64,000 nucleotides of DNA from SCTD01 sp963784675. Its GTDB lineage: Bacteria > Actinomycetota > Actinomycetes > Mycobacteriales > SCTD01. Made by a program: the position numbers and the translations under genes. The notes under the pieces are model-generated. The model saw nothing but the letters and a program-made list of their open reading frames with translations, made no database searches and was not told the DNA's origin. Location of the stretch: assembly GCA_963784675.1 (NCBI GenBank), contig CAWASE010000023.1:1-64000 (forward strand). Direction: 5' to 3'. Shown here piece by piece: positions 1 through 8,742 of the stretch (position 1 is the stretch's first letter; every line of letters starts with the position of its first letter).

Positions 1-2
1 GG

Positions 3-994
3 GTGTGGCTCGAGCACTGGCTCACCACGATCGCGGTGACCCGGGTGCGACCGCTGACCTACCAGGGCTATACGTTGTACGTCCGGGGCAAGATCATCCC
101 CGCCCTCGGCCACCACCGCCTCGACCGGCTGCAGCCGGAACACCTGGAACGCTTCTACTCCGGCTCGAGGCGGACGGGCTGTCACCGACGACGGCCTGCT
201 CCAATCACCGGGTCATCTCCCGGGCACTGAAGGTCGCCATGCAGCGGCGCGGGTGGCCAGGAACGTCGCGACCCTCGTTGATGCACCCACCGCCCGGCAC
301 GACGAGATCGAGCCGCTCACGAACGGTGAGGCACGGAGGCTGCTGGACGCCGCCAGCTCGCCCAACGGCGCCAGGTGGTCCGTGGCGCTGGCCCTCGGCC
401 TCCGGCAGGGGGAGGCCCTGGGCCTGCTCTGGGACGCGGTGGACCTGGACGCCGGGACCCTGACCGTGCGGCGGGCCTCCAGCGGCAGAGGGGCAAGGGG
501 CTCGTCCTGGTCCCGCCGAAGAGCAGGGCCGGGCGACGGACGATCGAGCTCCCCGACCAGCTCACGGAGGCGCTGCGGGCGCATCGGGAGACGCAGGAGC
601 GCGAGCGAGGCGGCCGCCGAGGCCTGGGAGGACCGCGGCTTCGTCTTCTGCCAGGCCGACGGCCGCCCGATCGACCCCGGCGGGACTGGCAGGACTGGAA
701 GGCGCTGCTGCAGGCGGCCGGCGTCCGGGACGCCAGGTTGCACGACGCGCGTCACACCGCGGCCACGATGCTGCTCCAGCAGGGGGTCCGGCGCGCGTCG
801 CGATGCAGATCCTGGGCCACTCCCAGATCAGCCTGACGCTGGGCACGTACTCGCACGTCGTCCCCGAGCTGGCGCCGGAAGCGGCGGCCCGCATGGATGC
901 GGCGCTGTGGGGGCCAGCCAGTGGCACCAAAATGGCACCACGGCAAGGCCGAGGAAGACCCAAAACGCGAAACCGCAGGTCAGAGGGGGTGTAA
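3..994 (+). pseudogene. Tyrosine recombinase (phage-type integrase), frameshifted, 5' end outside window
   Basis: Pieces of one integrase lie in order but in changing frames. There is a SAM-like N-terminal piece (IIPALGHHRLDRL), then the catalytic domain: LGLRQGEALGL carries the first catalytic Arg, HDARHTAATML the His-x-x-Arg pair, and LGHSQISLTLGTYSHV the second His and the nucleophilic Tyr. The frame changes near 165, 255, 480, 600, 675 and 800. All catalytic motifs survive, so the breaks could be sequencing indels or recent decay. The gene runs toward the 3' end of tRNA-Met and stops 3 bases short of it, the usual position of an integrase next to its attachment site. The rest of the element would lie left of the window. 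Confidence 0.8.
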
Positions 995-997
995 GGG

Positions 998-1040
998 TGG
1001 GGCGGGTGGGGCTCGAACCCACGACCGAGGGATTATGAGT
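998..1040. other. Candidate integration (att) site in the tRNA-Met 3' half
   Basis: Integrases of this family commonly recombine into the 3' half of a tRNA gene and restore the tRNA. Here the integrase ends at 994 and the tRNA 3' end is at 998. The T-arm and anticodon-arm sequence is therefore the likely crossover core. The matching second copy would be outside the window on the left, so this is inferred from arrangement only. Confidence 0.35.
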
Positions 1041-1071
1041 CCCCTGCTCTGACCAGCTGAGCTACCGCCCC
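998..1071 (-). tRNA. tRNA-Met (CAU anticodon)
   Basis: Reading the minus strand, the acceptor stem GGGGCGG pairs perfectly with CCGCCCC. The D-arm is present, the anticodon loop reads CTCATAA (anticodon CAT, plus-strand positions 1035-1037), and the T-arm GTGGG/CCCAC encloses TTCGAGC. The discriminator base is A and CCA is not encoded. A CAU anticodon fits elongator Met best; initiator Met or lysidine-modified Ile2 cannot be excluded by eye. Confidence 0.9.
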
Positions 1072-1283
1072 GTCGCCACATCCTGGCAGACGAGCCGGAC
1101 CGTCCCGCTCGGGTGGGCGTCCCTGCGCGCGCGGCCAGCGGCGCTTCGGCCGCTGCTGACTCACAGGTGGCGAGCCGCTCGGAGGCGACCCCGTCGTCCC
1201 GTGCGCCAGCAGCAGAGGTCGGCTACCAACGCCGTCCCGAGCAGCTGCTCACTTCGCCGGCCGGCAGGGTCCACCCGGCAACC

Positions 1284-2921
1284 TCAGGTCGCTCCTGATC
1301 CGGAGACGAGCACCTCGACAGCGTGATAGCCCGTGGCGCCGTCGGGACGGGGCTCCGCGCGGTCGCCGGTCTGCACGTCTCCCTTGCGGTCGGTGGCGCG
1401 GACCTCGAGGCGGTGCGCGCCGGGGGTGGCCGGCCAGGTCCACCGCCACTGACGCCAGGCGTTCTCCGACAGGGCGCCTCCCAGCTCGGCCTGCTTCCAG
1501 GCGCCGCCGTCGACGCGCACCTCGACCGCGGTCACGCCCCTGCCTCGACCGGGCGCCCAGGCCATGCCCGCCACCGTGACGTCGCCTGCCGGCAACGTCG
1601 ACGCCTGCGCGGGGACGTCGATCCTCGAGGCGATCTTGATCGGCCCCTCCTTCGACCAGCCCCGGGGTATCCAGAAGCCGTCGAAGCCCTCCCACGTCGT
1701 GACGTGGATGCTCTGCAGCCACTTCGTCGCCGAGACGTAGCCATAGAGCCCCGGGACGATGAGCCGCGCCGGGAAGCCGTGCACCACCGGCAGCGGCTCG
1801 CCGTTCATGCCGAGCGCGATCATCGCGAAGCGGTCGTCGGTGCCGTAGGACAGCGGGAAGCCTGCGGTGAAACCGTCGACCGACTCCCCCACCACCTGTC
1901 CGGCGCCGGCCTGCACGCCCGCCTTCGCCAGCACGTCGCGCAGCAGCACCCCCTGCCAGCGGGCGAGTCCCACCAGGTCGCCGCCGACCTCGTTGCTGAC
2001 GCACTGGATGGTGATGTCGGCCTCGACCTGCGGCATCGCCATCAGATCTGCGTACGTCAGCGTCAGGGGGGTGTCGACCAGCCCGTCGATCGTCAGCGTC
2101 CAGCCCACCGGACTGACCTGCGGCACGACCAGCGCCGTGTCGATCCGATAGAAACCTGCGTTGGCCGTCACGAGCGGCGTCAAGCCGGGCGTGTCCGCGA
2201 ACGCCACCGCGAGCGGATCGCCGGGGGCGCGTCGCACCGGCACCGGCAGCGCCAGGGTGTCGCGGACGGCCGCGACCTGCGCCCGGACGTCGAGCACCTT
2301 CAGCAGCCCACCGGCGCCCAGCACTCCGACGCCGGCGAGCCCGGCCCGCACCAGGAAGTGACGGCGGTCCACTCCCCGCACAGGCGTCTGCGCGGACGCC
2401 GGAACCGTGGTGGCCAGCAGCCGGAGCAGCGCTACCCCGACGAACGTCATTCCCGCGAACAGCCACATGGCGCCGACGAGCGTTCCCGCGACATCAGGGA
2501 CGACGGCGAGCGCCGCCACCAGCGCCAGGCCCGCGACGCCGGTCTCGGCCAGGACCCGGCGCCGCTCGGCCAGTCCGCCGAGGAACACCGACAGCCCGAC
2601 GACGACCAGCAGGATGCCGCCGACCAGCAGCGGCTTGTCGAGGGTGCCGAACGTGTTGACCCCTGCGTCCCGCGCCTGCGGAGGGGCCAGGCCGACGACC
2701 CGGTTGCCGATGGCGACGACCGGGCTGACCGCGCCTGGCACGACGCGCCCCAGGATCTCGCCGGTCACCAGGGCGCCCGCTCCGGCGAGCACACCGGCCG
2801 CGGCCCGACTGCTGCGCGGCGGGGTGACAGGGTGCCGGACGGGAGCGCGCTGCGGCGTCCGTCGGGCCGCCGGCGGACGGGTGCGCGTCACAGGAGCACG
2901 CCGAAGAAGGCCATGCTCCAT
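1284..2921 (-). CDS. Membrane-anchored molybdopterin-dependent oxidoreductase (sulfite oxidase family)
   Basis: About 545 residues. The N-terminal 170 residues hold several hydrophobic segments, so the protein is anchored in the membrane. A DRRHFLVRAG twin-arginine-like stretch follows near residue 185. The catalytic molybdopterin domain spans about 235-430; ADITIQCVSNEVGG contains C307, the expected molybdenum-ligating cysteine. The last 100 residues match the dimerisation domain of the family. Members oxidise or reduce small oxo-compounds such as sulfite or methionine sulfoxide; the substrate cannot be read from sequence. The ATG at 2921 is the first plausible start. It is divergent from the two-component pair at 3015, sharing a 93-base promoter region. 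Confidence 0.88.
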   Translation of the reverse strand: MEHGLLRRAPVTRTRPPAARRTPQRAPVRHPVTPPRSSRAAAGVLAGAGALVTGEILGRVVPGAVSPVVAIGNRVVGLAPPQARDAGVNTFGTLDKPLLVGGILLVVVGLSVFLGGLAERRRVLAETGVAGLALVAALAVVPDVAGTLVGAMWLFAGMTFVGVALLRLLATTVPASAQTPVRGVDRRHFLVRAGLAGVGVLGAGGLLKVLDVRAQVAAVRDTLALPVPVRRAPGDPLAVAFADTPGLTPLVTANAGFYRIDTALVVPQVSPVGWTLTIDGLVDTPLTLTYADLMAMPQVEADITIQCVSNEVGGDLVGLARWQGVLLRDVLAKAGVQAGAGQVVGESVDGFTAGFPLSYGTDDRFAMIALGMNGEPLPVVHGFPARLIVPGLYGYVSATKWLQSIHVTTWEGFDGFWIPRGWSKEGPIKIASRIDVPAQASTLPAGDVTVAGMAWAPGRGRGVTAVEVRVDGGAWKQAELGGALSENAWRQWRWTWPATPGAHRLEVRATDRKGDVQTGDRAEPRPDGATGYHAVEVLVSGSGAT

Positions 2922-3014
2922 CCAACGACGGCACGCTCCCGCTGGGACCGCCGTCGTGCTTACGGGATGCTTTCGCCTCGTGGGTGCCGGTGCCCGCGGC
3001 CTTAGCCTCCGGAC

Positions 3015-3716
3015 ATGAGCGCCCCTGCCCGCATCCTCGTCGTGGACGACGACCCCACCGTGAGCGAGGTCGTCGCCCGCTACCTGCGGCGAGCCGGCCT
3101 GGAGGTGACGGTCGTGTCCGACGGGCTGCGTGCCGTCGAGGTGGCGCTGGCCACCGCGCCGGACCTCGTCGTGCTGGACCTGATGCTGCCGGGCCTGGAC
3201 GGCCTCACGGTCTTCGGTCGCATCCGCGAACGCTCGCCCGTGCCCATCGTCATGCTCACCGCCCTGAGCGACGAGGCGGACCGGCTCGTCGGTCTCGAGC
3301 TCGGCGCCGACGACTACGTCACCAAGCCGTTCTCCCCCCGCGAGCTCGTCCTGCGGGTGCAGTCGATCCTGCGCCGCAGCACGGCGGAACCGGTCTCTGC
3401 CGCGCCGGCGAGCGTGCTCACGGACGGTGACCTCGTCGTCGACCTGGGTGCGCACGAGGTCACCCTGAGCGGTCAGACGCTGGCGCTGACCGCGCGCGAG
3501 TACGACCTGCTCGCCTTCCTGATGCAGAACCCTCGACAGGCCTTCGACCGCGCGCAGCTGCTCGCGCGCGTCTGGGGATGGGACTTCGGCGACCAGTCCA
3601 CCGTGACGGTGCACGTGCGACGGCTCCGCGAGAAGGTCGAGCCCGACGCCACCCTGCCGACGCGCATCGTCACGGTGTTCGGCGTGGGCTACCGGTACGA
3701 GCCCGAGCCTGCATGA
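3015..3716 (+). CDS. Two-component response regulator, OmpR/PhoB type
   Basis: 233 residues. The receiver domain (1-120) has the acidic pocket VVDDD, the phospho-acceptor D55 in LVVLDLMLPG and K104 in DDYVTKPF. The C-terminal winged helix (about 140-228) has the typical LTAREYDLLAFLM and VTVHVRRLREK recognition helix. It is a cytoplasmic DNA-binding regulator driven by the sensor kinase whose ATG overlaps its stop codon (ATGA at 3713-3716), so the pair is translationally coupled. Likely targets are its own operon or the divergent molybdopterin oxidoreductase, but no operator was identified. Confidence 0.95.
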   Translation: MSAPARILVVDDDPTVSEVVARYLRRAGLEVTVVSDGLRAVEVALATAPDLVVLDLMLPGLDGLTVFGRIRERSPVPIVMLTALSDEADRLVGLELGADDYVTKPFSPRELVLRVQSILRRSTAEPVSAAPASVLTDGDLVVDLGAHEVTLSGQTLALTAREYDLLAFLMQNPRQAFDRAQLLARVWGWDFGDQSTVTVHVRRLREKVEPDATLPTRIVTVFGVGYRYEPEPA

Positions 3717-4861
3717 CCCCCGAGTCCGGTTCCGTCGCCGCCCTCACCGCCTTGCCCGCCCTCGGCGTCGCCGTGCTCGGCGCGCTCTTGCTGGCCGGGC
3801 TCCGACGTCGATCGCTGCAGGTGTCGATCGCTCTCGTCGCCGTGGTCTCCGTGCTGGCGGTCCTCGCCGGCGCCCTGAACGCCGCCCGGGCGATGTTCCT
3901 GTCCCCGCACGACTTCGAGGTCCTCCTGGTGGTCATCGCCATCGCCGGAGCGGTGGGGCTGTCCACGGCGGTGCTGCTCGGCCGCTCGGTCAGCAGGAGC
4001 AGCCAGGCGCTGGCCCGCGCGGCCGGCCGGCTCGGCGACAGCGAAGGCACCAGCGAGAGCTACTGCGCGACGTCGGCGCCGCTGCCCCGCGAGCTGGCTG
4101 CGGTCGACCGGGCGCTGGCCGCTGCCAGCGCACGCCTGGCCCGGGCCCGCGAGCGCGAGAGCGCCGTCGAGCACAGCCGCCGTGAGCTCATCGCCTGGGT
4201 CAGCCACGACCTGCGCACCCCGTTGGCGGGGATCCGCGCCATGTCCGAGGCCCTGGAGGACGGGGTGGTCACCGACGAGGAGACCGTCTCGCGCTACCAC
4301 CACGGCATCCGCGTGGAGGCCGACCGGCTGACCGGCATGGTGAACGACCTGTTCGAGCTGTCCCGCATCCACGCGAACGCCGTCCGCCTGACGGTGCAGC
4401 GGGTCCCGTTGCAAGACCTGGTGTCCGACGCGATCGCCTCTGCCTCCGCCGTCGCCCTGGCCAGAGGGGTCCGCCTCACCGGCGAGGCGCCGGCCGGCGT
4501 CAGCGTCGACGGCGGGCTGCCGGAGCTCGGGCGGGTGCTGCGCAACCTGGTCGCCAACGCGATCCGGCACACCCCTGCCGACGGGGTCGTGCACGTCGCC
4601 GCCGGAGCCGACGACGACGCGGCCTGGCTCACCGTCGACGACGCGTGCGGCGGCATCCCCAGCAGCGATCTGCCCCGGCTGTTCGAGGTCGCCTTCCGGG
4701 GCACCGCCGCCCGGACACCGGGCGACGACGGTGGAGCCGGGCTCGGCCTGGCCATCGCGCGCGGCCTCGTCGAGGCGCATGCGGGTCACATCTCCATCGC
4801 CAACCGAGGGTCCGGCTGCCGGGTGCTGGTGCGCCTGCCGGTGGGCGAACGACCCGGCTGA
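3713..4861 (+). CDS. Sensor histidine kinase
   Basis: 382 residues. Three hydrophobic segments at about 10-30, 37-58 and 69-92 give a short sensor with little extracytoplasmic sequence, followed by a HAMP-like linker (about 90-155). The phospho-acceptor His is H165 in AWVSHDLRTPLAGI. The HATPase domain has an N box (NLVANAIRHTP), a G1-like DDACGG and a G2 box GAGLGLAIARGLVEAHAG. The start overlaps the response regulator stop. The near absence of an external domain suggests it senses a membrane or intramembrane cue; the signal is unknown. Confidence 0.94.
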   Translation: MTPESGSVAALTALPALGVAVLGALLLAGLRRRSLQVSIALVAVVSVLAVLAGALNAARAMFLSPHDFEVLLVVIAIAGAVGLSTAVLLGRSVSRSSQALARAAGRLGDSEGTSESYCATSAPLPRELAAVDRALAAASARLARARERESAVEHSRRELIAWVSHDLRTPLAGIRAMSEALEDGVVTDEETVSRYHHGIRVEADRLTGMVNDLFELSRIHANAVRLTVQRVPLQDLVSDAIASASAVALARGVRLTGEAPAGVSVDGGLPELGRVLRNLVANAIRHTPADGVVHVAAGADDDAAWLTVDDACGGIPSSDLPRLFEVAFRGTAARTPGDDGGAGLGLAIARGLVEAHAGHISIANRGSGCRVLVRLPVGERPG

Positions 4862-4908
4862 GACAGCGGGTGCGACGCTCGCGGGACACCACGTCCCAGG
4901 AGGTTGCC

Positions 4909-5610
4909 GTGCCGCTCATCGACGTCCCCGGCGCGAGCGGGCTCCGTGCCTACCTCGCGCGGCCGACCGGTGCCGGCCCGTTCGGCACCGTCGTCGTCCT
5001 GCACGAGGCGTTCGGGCTCAACGGCGACACCCGGCAGCAGGCCGACAAGGTCGCCCAGGCGGGCTATCTCGCTGTCGCGCCAGATCTCTACAGCCGCGGT
5101 GGGGCGCTGCGCTGCCTGCGTTCGACGTTCTCGACCCTGCTCAGCGGTCAGGGTCAGGCGTTCGCCGACATCGAGGCGACGCGGTCGTGGCTGGCCGGGC
5201 ATCCCGACAGCAACGGCAAGGTCGGCGTCGTCGGGTTCTGCATGGGAGGCGGCTTCGCTCTGATGACGGCCGCTCGCGGCTTCGACGTCGCCGCGCCCAA
5301 CTACGGGATACCGCCGCGTGACCTGGCCGTCCTGGACGGGGCCTGTCCGGTCGTCGCCAGCTACGGCCGCCGCGACCTCGCGATGCGGGGAGCCGCCGCC
5401 AAGGTCGAGGTAGCCCTCGCCGCTGCGGGCGTCGAGCACGACGTCCGGGAGTACGAAGGCGTCGGTCACTCCTTCCTGAACCACCACCGGGTAGGACCCT
5501 TCGCGCCGCTGGAGAAGGTCCTGGGTCTCGGCCACGACGAGCAGGTGGCGGCCGACGCCTGGAGCAGGATCTTCGCCTACTTCGCCACCTATCTCGCGGC
5601 GACGCCATGA
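4909..5610 (+). CDS. Dienelactone hydrolase family protein
   Basis: 233 residues, alpha/beta hydrolase fold. VGVVGFCMGGG carries the nucleophilic cysteine C111 typical of dienelactone hydrolases (Cys-Asp-His triad). The His is in EGVGHSF and the Asp probably in SYGRRDLA. The GTG start at 4909 is supported by an AGGAGG ribosome site at 4898-4903. Family members hydrolyse dienelactone in chlorocatechol degradation, but most actinobacterial copies stand alone as here and have no proven substrate. It follows the sensor kinase by 47 bases and may be co-transcribed. Confidence 0.9.
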   Translation: MPLIDVPGASGLRAYLARPTGAGPFGTVVVLHEAFGLNGDTRQQADKVAQAGYLAVAPDLYSRGGALRCLRSTFSTLLSGQGQAFADIEATRSWLAGHPDSNGKVGVVGFCMGGGFALMTAARGFDVAAPNYGIPPRDLAVLDGACPVVASYGRRDLAMRGAAAKVEVALAAAGVEHDVREYEGVGHSFLNHHRVGPFAPLEKVLGLGHDEQVAADAWSRIFAYFATYLAATP

Positions 5611-5719
5611 CCGCCCGGGCGCGCAGGCCCCACGTCGGTGCGTCGGCCGGCGAGACCGCACGTGTCACCACCTGCCGCGCTGCGACTCCGCCGCTCGGGC
5701 AGCGACCTGGGAGCTAGCT

Positions 5720-6463
5720 GTGCCGAAGTGGCGCGGCCGTGGCACGCGTCTGATCGTCCTCACCGCCCTCGGCGGGCTGCTGTTCGTCCTGTCGACCGGA
5801 GCCGGCCAACCCCTGTACGACGGCATCGGCTTTCCGGACGACCCCTACCGCTACGTGGTGCAGCGCTCCGGTGCGCCCGCTCAGCAACCCCCGTCCGGGG
5901 CCAGCGGGAGCGCGCCGATGCAGTCGGGACGGACCTCCCGCGACCTCGTCGTCACCACGGACGAGTCCGGACCGCAGGCCGTCGCCGTCCTTCCGGCCGG
6001 CACTGCTCGGGGCGATGGCGCCGAGGTCCGCGTCCGGCTGACTCCCCTGGCCGCCCCGGCACGGTTACCGGGCGCAGAGCCGCTCGGCAACACCTACCGC
6101 GTGTCGCTCGACGGCTCCGCCCGGGTCAGCGGCGCCCTCGTCCAGCTCAGGGTCCCCGACGGAGTCGAGCCGCCCGTGGTCCTGCTCCGCCGCGACGGCG
6201 ACCGTTGGGTGCCCCTGGACACCCGGCGGGTGGGCCTCGACGTCTACGCCGCCACCTTCCCCGTTCCGGGGGAGGTCGTCGCTGCTCAGGTTCGCGACGC
6301 GAGCCGGCTGCAAGATCGCCCGCCCGCGGCCCGGCTGAGCACCCTCGCAGCCGTGGCCGTCGCGTTCTGTCTTTCGGCCCTGCTGCTCGTTGCGGTGGTG
6401 TTGCTACGACGACGCACGCGGGTGGCAGGAAGTGCGGCGGGCGCGTCGAAGAGTCCGCCATGA
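5720..6463 (+). CDS. Membrane-anchored extracytoplasmic protein of unknown function
   Basis: 247 residues, family not recognised. It has an N-terminal hydrophobic segment (about 10-28), an external region of about 160 residues with a Ser/Gly/Pro-rich start (about 50-70), and a C-terminal membrane helix (about 206-232) followed by RRRTR. The layout is signal or anchor, outside domain, anchor. The GTG at 5720 follows the hydrolase by 109 bases. Its stop overlaps the ATG of the LVIVD-repeat protein (ATGA at 6460-6463), so the two are probably made together and may act together at the cell surface. Confidence 0.7.
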   Translation: MPKWRGRGTRLIVLTALGGLLFVLSTGAGQPLYDGIGFPDDPYRYVVQRSGAPAQQPPSGASGSAPMQSGRTSRDLVVTTDESGPQAVAVLPAGTARGDGAEVRVRLTPLAAPARLPGAEPLGNTYRVSLDGSARVSGALVQLRVPDGVEPPVVLLRRDGDRWVPLDTRRVGLDVYAATFPVPGEVVAAQVRDASRLQDRPPAARLSTLAAVAVAFCLSALLLVAVVLLRRRTRVAGSAAGASKSPP

Positions 6464-8132
6464 ACAGGCCAGCAAAGGTCACGACCGGGCTCGTGAGCAT
6501 CCTGCTCGGGATGGGGCTCACAGGGACGCCCGCCACCGCAGCGCCTGTCGCGAGCTCGGTCGCCACGCCGGCCGCAGCGTGCGGCGCCGACGATCCGGTG
6601 GAGACGGGGCTGCAGGGGCAGGTACCCCTGGCCGACAGGCTCAGCGGTCGCTCAGCGGCCGGGTACCGGTGCAACACCGAGCTGGTCAGCAGCGTGCCCG
6701 GCGAGGGCGGCTTCATCCAAGGTGCGTTCGCCGGAACCTGCGGCTACTTCGGCACCGCGAACAACAGCCGCCAGACCTCCCCTGGCACGGTGGTCGTCGA
6801 CGGCGTGGCGACCAGGCAGGCCAAGATCGTGGGCCACCTCGACGCCCGGAGCATGCTGGACGTCTGGGAGTCGCTCAAGACCAACGAGAGCAGGCATCTG
6901 CTCGCAGCCCTGGAGAAGGCCGGGCCCGGCTTCGCCGTGTACGACGTCAGCCGCTGCGCGACGCCTCGGCTGCTGGCCGAGATCGACCTGCCGGACCAGC
7001 TCGGGCATGCCGGCAACTTCGCGCCGGACGGGCGCACCTACTACGCGGGCAACGACAACTTCACGGGTTTCATCGCCGTCGACGTCAGCAACCCGCGGGC
7101 GCCCAGACCTGTCGCTCGGTGGACCGGCGAACCAGGCTTCCCCGCCCAGCTGCACGATCTGTCGCTCAGCGCCGACGGGACCCGCGCCTACGTGGGCTAC
7201 TTCGGTACCAACATCGTCGGGGTCGACGCCAGCCAGTCGCAGGGTCTGACCCCGACGGACAACGGCATGACGATCCTGGACGTCAGCGACATCCAGGCCC
7301 GCAAGCCCGACCCGAAGATCCGGGTGCTGGGGAGCGTCACCTGGGAGGACGGCAGCACGGCACAGACCGCTCAGATCATGACGATCAACGGGCGCAAGTA
7401 CGTCGCCGCGTCCGACGAGCTCGGCAGCCGGGGCGTCGGCTCGAACGTCAGCTGGGTGTCGGCGTGCGCCCAAGGCCTGCCGCCCTACGGCTACACGCGC
7501 CTGATCGACGTGACGGACGAGAACAAGCCCGTCATCGTGTCGCGCCTGATGACCGAGGCGCAGGAGGTCGCGAACTGTGCGCTCGTCGTCAACGACACGA
7601 CGGGCGGCCTGTTCGGGTACGACGCGCACTACTGCGCCCCCGACGACCCCGCCGACACGCGGCTGGTGGCCTGCAGCCAGTGGCAGTCCGGCCTACGGGT
7701 GTACGACGTCAGCGATCCCGCCCGCCCACGCGAGGTCGCCTACTACAACCCGCCCGCCCGTCCCGGCCGGGCCCAGCCCGGGTCAGCAGGCAGCACCGGC
7801 ACCGGCGTCGGTGGGACGGCGGACCAGACGAGCTCGGACATCCGCTTCTTCCCCGAGCGCAACCAGATCGGCTTCATGAGTCAGGCCAACGGCTTGCAGG
7901 TCGTCGCGCTCACCCACGGAGTGACGATGTCCGGGGCTGCCGCGCCCGTCGCCGCCGCAGCGCCGGCCCGTCCGGCAGCACCGGCGGCGGCACGGACCCG
8001 GCGGCAGCTCCTGCGCCGCGACCCGGCGCAGGACCGGTCGATCTCGCGGCGACGGGGCCGTGGGCCGCGGTTCCTGCGCTCGCTCTGCTGGCGCTCGGTG
8101 CTGCGGTGCTCCTTCGGCGCCGCAGAGCCTGA
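6460..8132 (+). CDS. LVIVD-repeat surface protein with LAxTG-type sorting signal; one frameshift
   Basis: A signal peptide (1-28, ending PATAA) is followed by a beta-propeller-like body of LVIVD repeats, for example GFAVYDVSRCATPRLLAEI, FIAVDVSNPRAPRP, TRLIDVTDENKPV and LRVYDVSDPARPREVAYY, with several cysteine pairs. Near 7950-7990, in a Pro/Ala-rich linker, the frame must shift by one base to reach LAATG (8043-8057), a hydrophobic helix and RRRR ending at 8132. LAxTG is the motif recognised by actinobacterial class E sortases, so the corrected protein is probably cell-wall linked. Without the correction the body reads on through the next gene. The next gene's ATG lies 5 bases after 8132, which supports this end. 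Confidence 0.8.
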
Positions 8133-8137
8133 GGGCG

Positions 8138-8716
8138 ATGTCTCCGCCTGCTCAGCAGACCCGGTCGCCCCTGCCCGTCCCTGTGCTCCTGCTCTCGAGC
8201 TTCGGGATCGCGGTCGGGCTCCGTGTCCTGCTCGGCGGCGCCGCCGTAGCGACCGACGTGCCCGCGAGCCTCACCTTCGCCAGCGTGCTGATGGTTCTCT
8301 GCTGGTCGGTACGCATGCCGACGCGGATCACCGCCCGCGCTCTGGCCGCAGGCGCCGGCCTGGCCGCCGTGCTGTGCCTGCCTACCGGGCTGCAACGGCT
8401 GGCAGAGCCGTTCGCGCCGGCGTCGGGCTTCCCGGGCTGGGCGGCACTCGTCCTGGTCGTCGCCGTCGCCGAGGAAGCTTTCCTGCGCGGTGCCCTCTAC
8501 GACCACCTCCGCCCGCTGGCAGGGGCGGCCGGGGCCATCAGCGTGGGAGCCGTCGCGTTCGCGCTCCTGCACGTCCCGCTGTACGGGTGGCACGTGCTGC
8601 CGCTGGACCTGCTGGTCGGAGGCCTGCTCGGCACGCTCCGCGCTTCGACAGGCACCTGGACAGCTCCCGCCGCCGCCCACGTGCTCGCCGACTGGGCCGC
8701 CTGGTTCCTCCGCTGA
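8138..8716 (+). CDS. CPBP family intramembrane metalloprotease
   Basis: 192 residues with about five to six membrane helices. The three CPBP (Abi) motifs are present in order: EEAFLRGAL (EExxxR), FALLHVPLYG (FxxxH) and HVLADWAAW (HxxxD-like). Members are intramembrane proteases related to Rce1; in bacteria they are linked to bacteriocin immunity or surface-protein processing. The ATG at 8138 directly follows the LVIVD protein and the PhoD gene follows 26 bases later, so all sit in one run of genes for exported or surface proteins. Confidence 0.88.
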   Translation: MSPPAQQTRSPLPVPVLLLSSFGIAVGLRVLLGGAAVATDVPASLTFASVLMVLCWSVRMPTRITARALAAGAGLAAVLCLPTGLQRLAEPFAPASGFPGWAALVLVVAVAEEAFLRGALYDHLRPLAGAAGAISVGAVAFALLHVPLYGWHVLPLDLLVGGLLGTLRASTGTWTAPAAAHVLADWAAWFLR

Positions 8717-8742
8717 CGCGGTCGTTGGGGCAGGCTGCGCGG

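Noticed and set aside
995..1038. Protein ending RVGLEPTTEGL reading through the tRNA-Met gene
   Set aside because: This is the familiar translation of an antisense tRNA, not part of the integrase.
1072..1283. Possible 61-codon gene at 1113-1298
   Set aside because: No ribosome site, no hydrophobic or conserved pattern, and it overlaps the oxidoreductase 3' end; I see nothing supportable in this 212-base gap.
1323..3005. 560-codon plus-strand open frame opposite the molybdopterin oxidoreductase
   Set aside because: Antisense shadow; the minus strand encodes the recognised family with its catalytic Cys.
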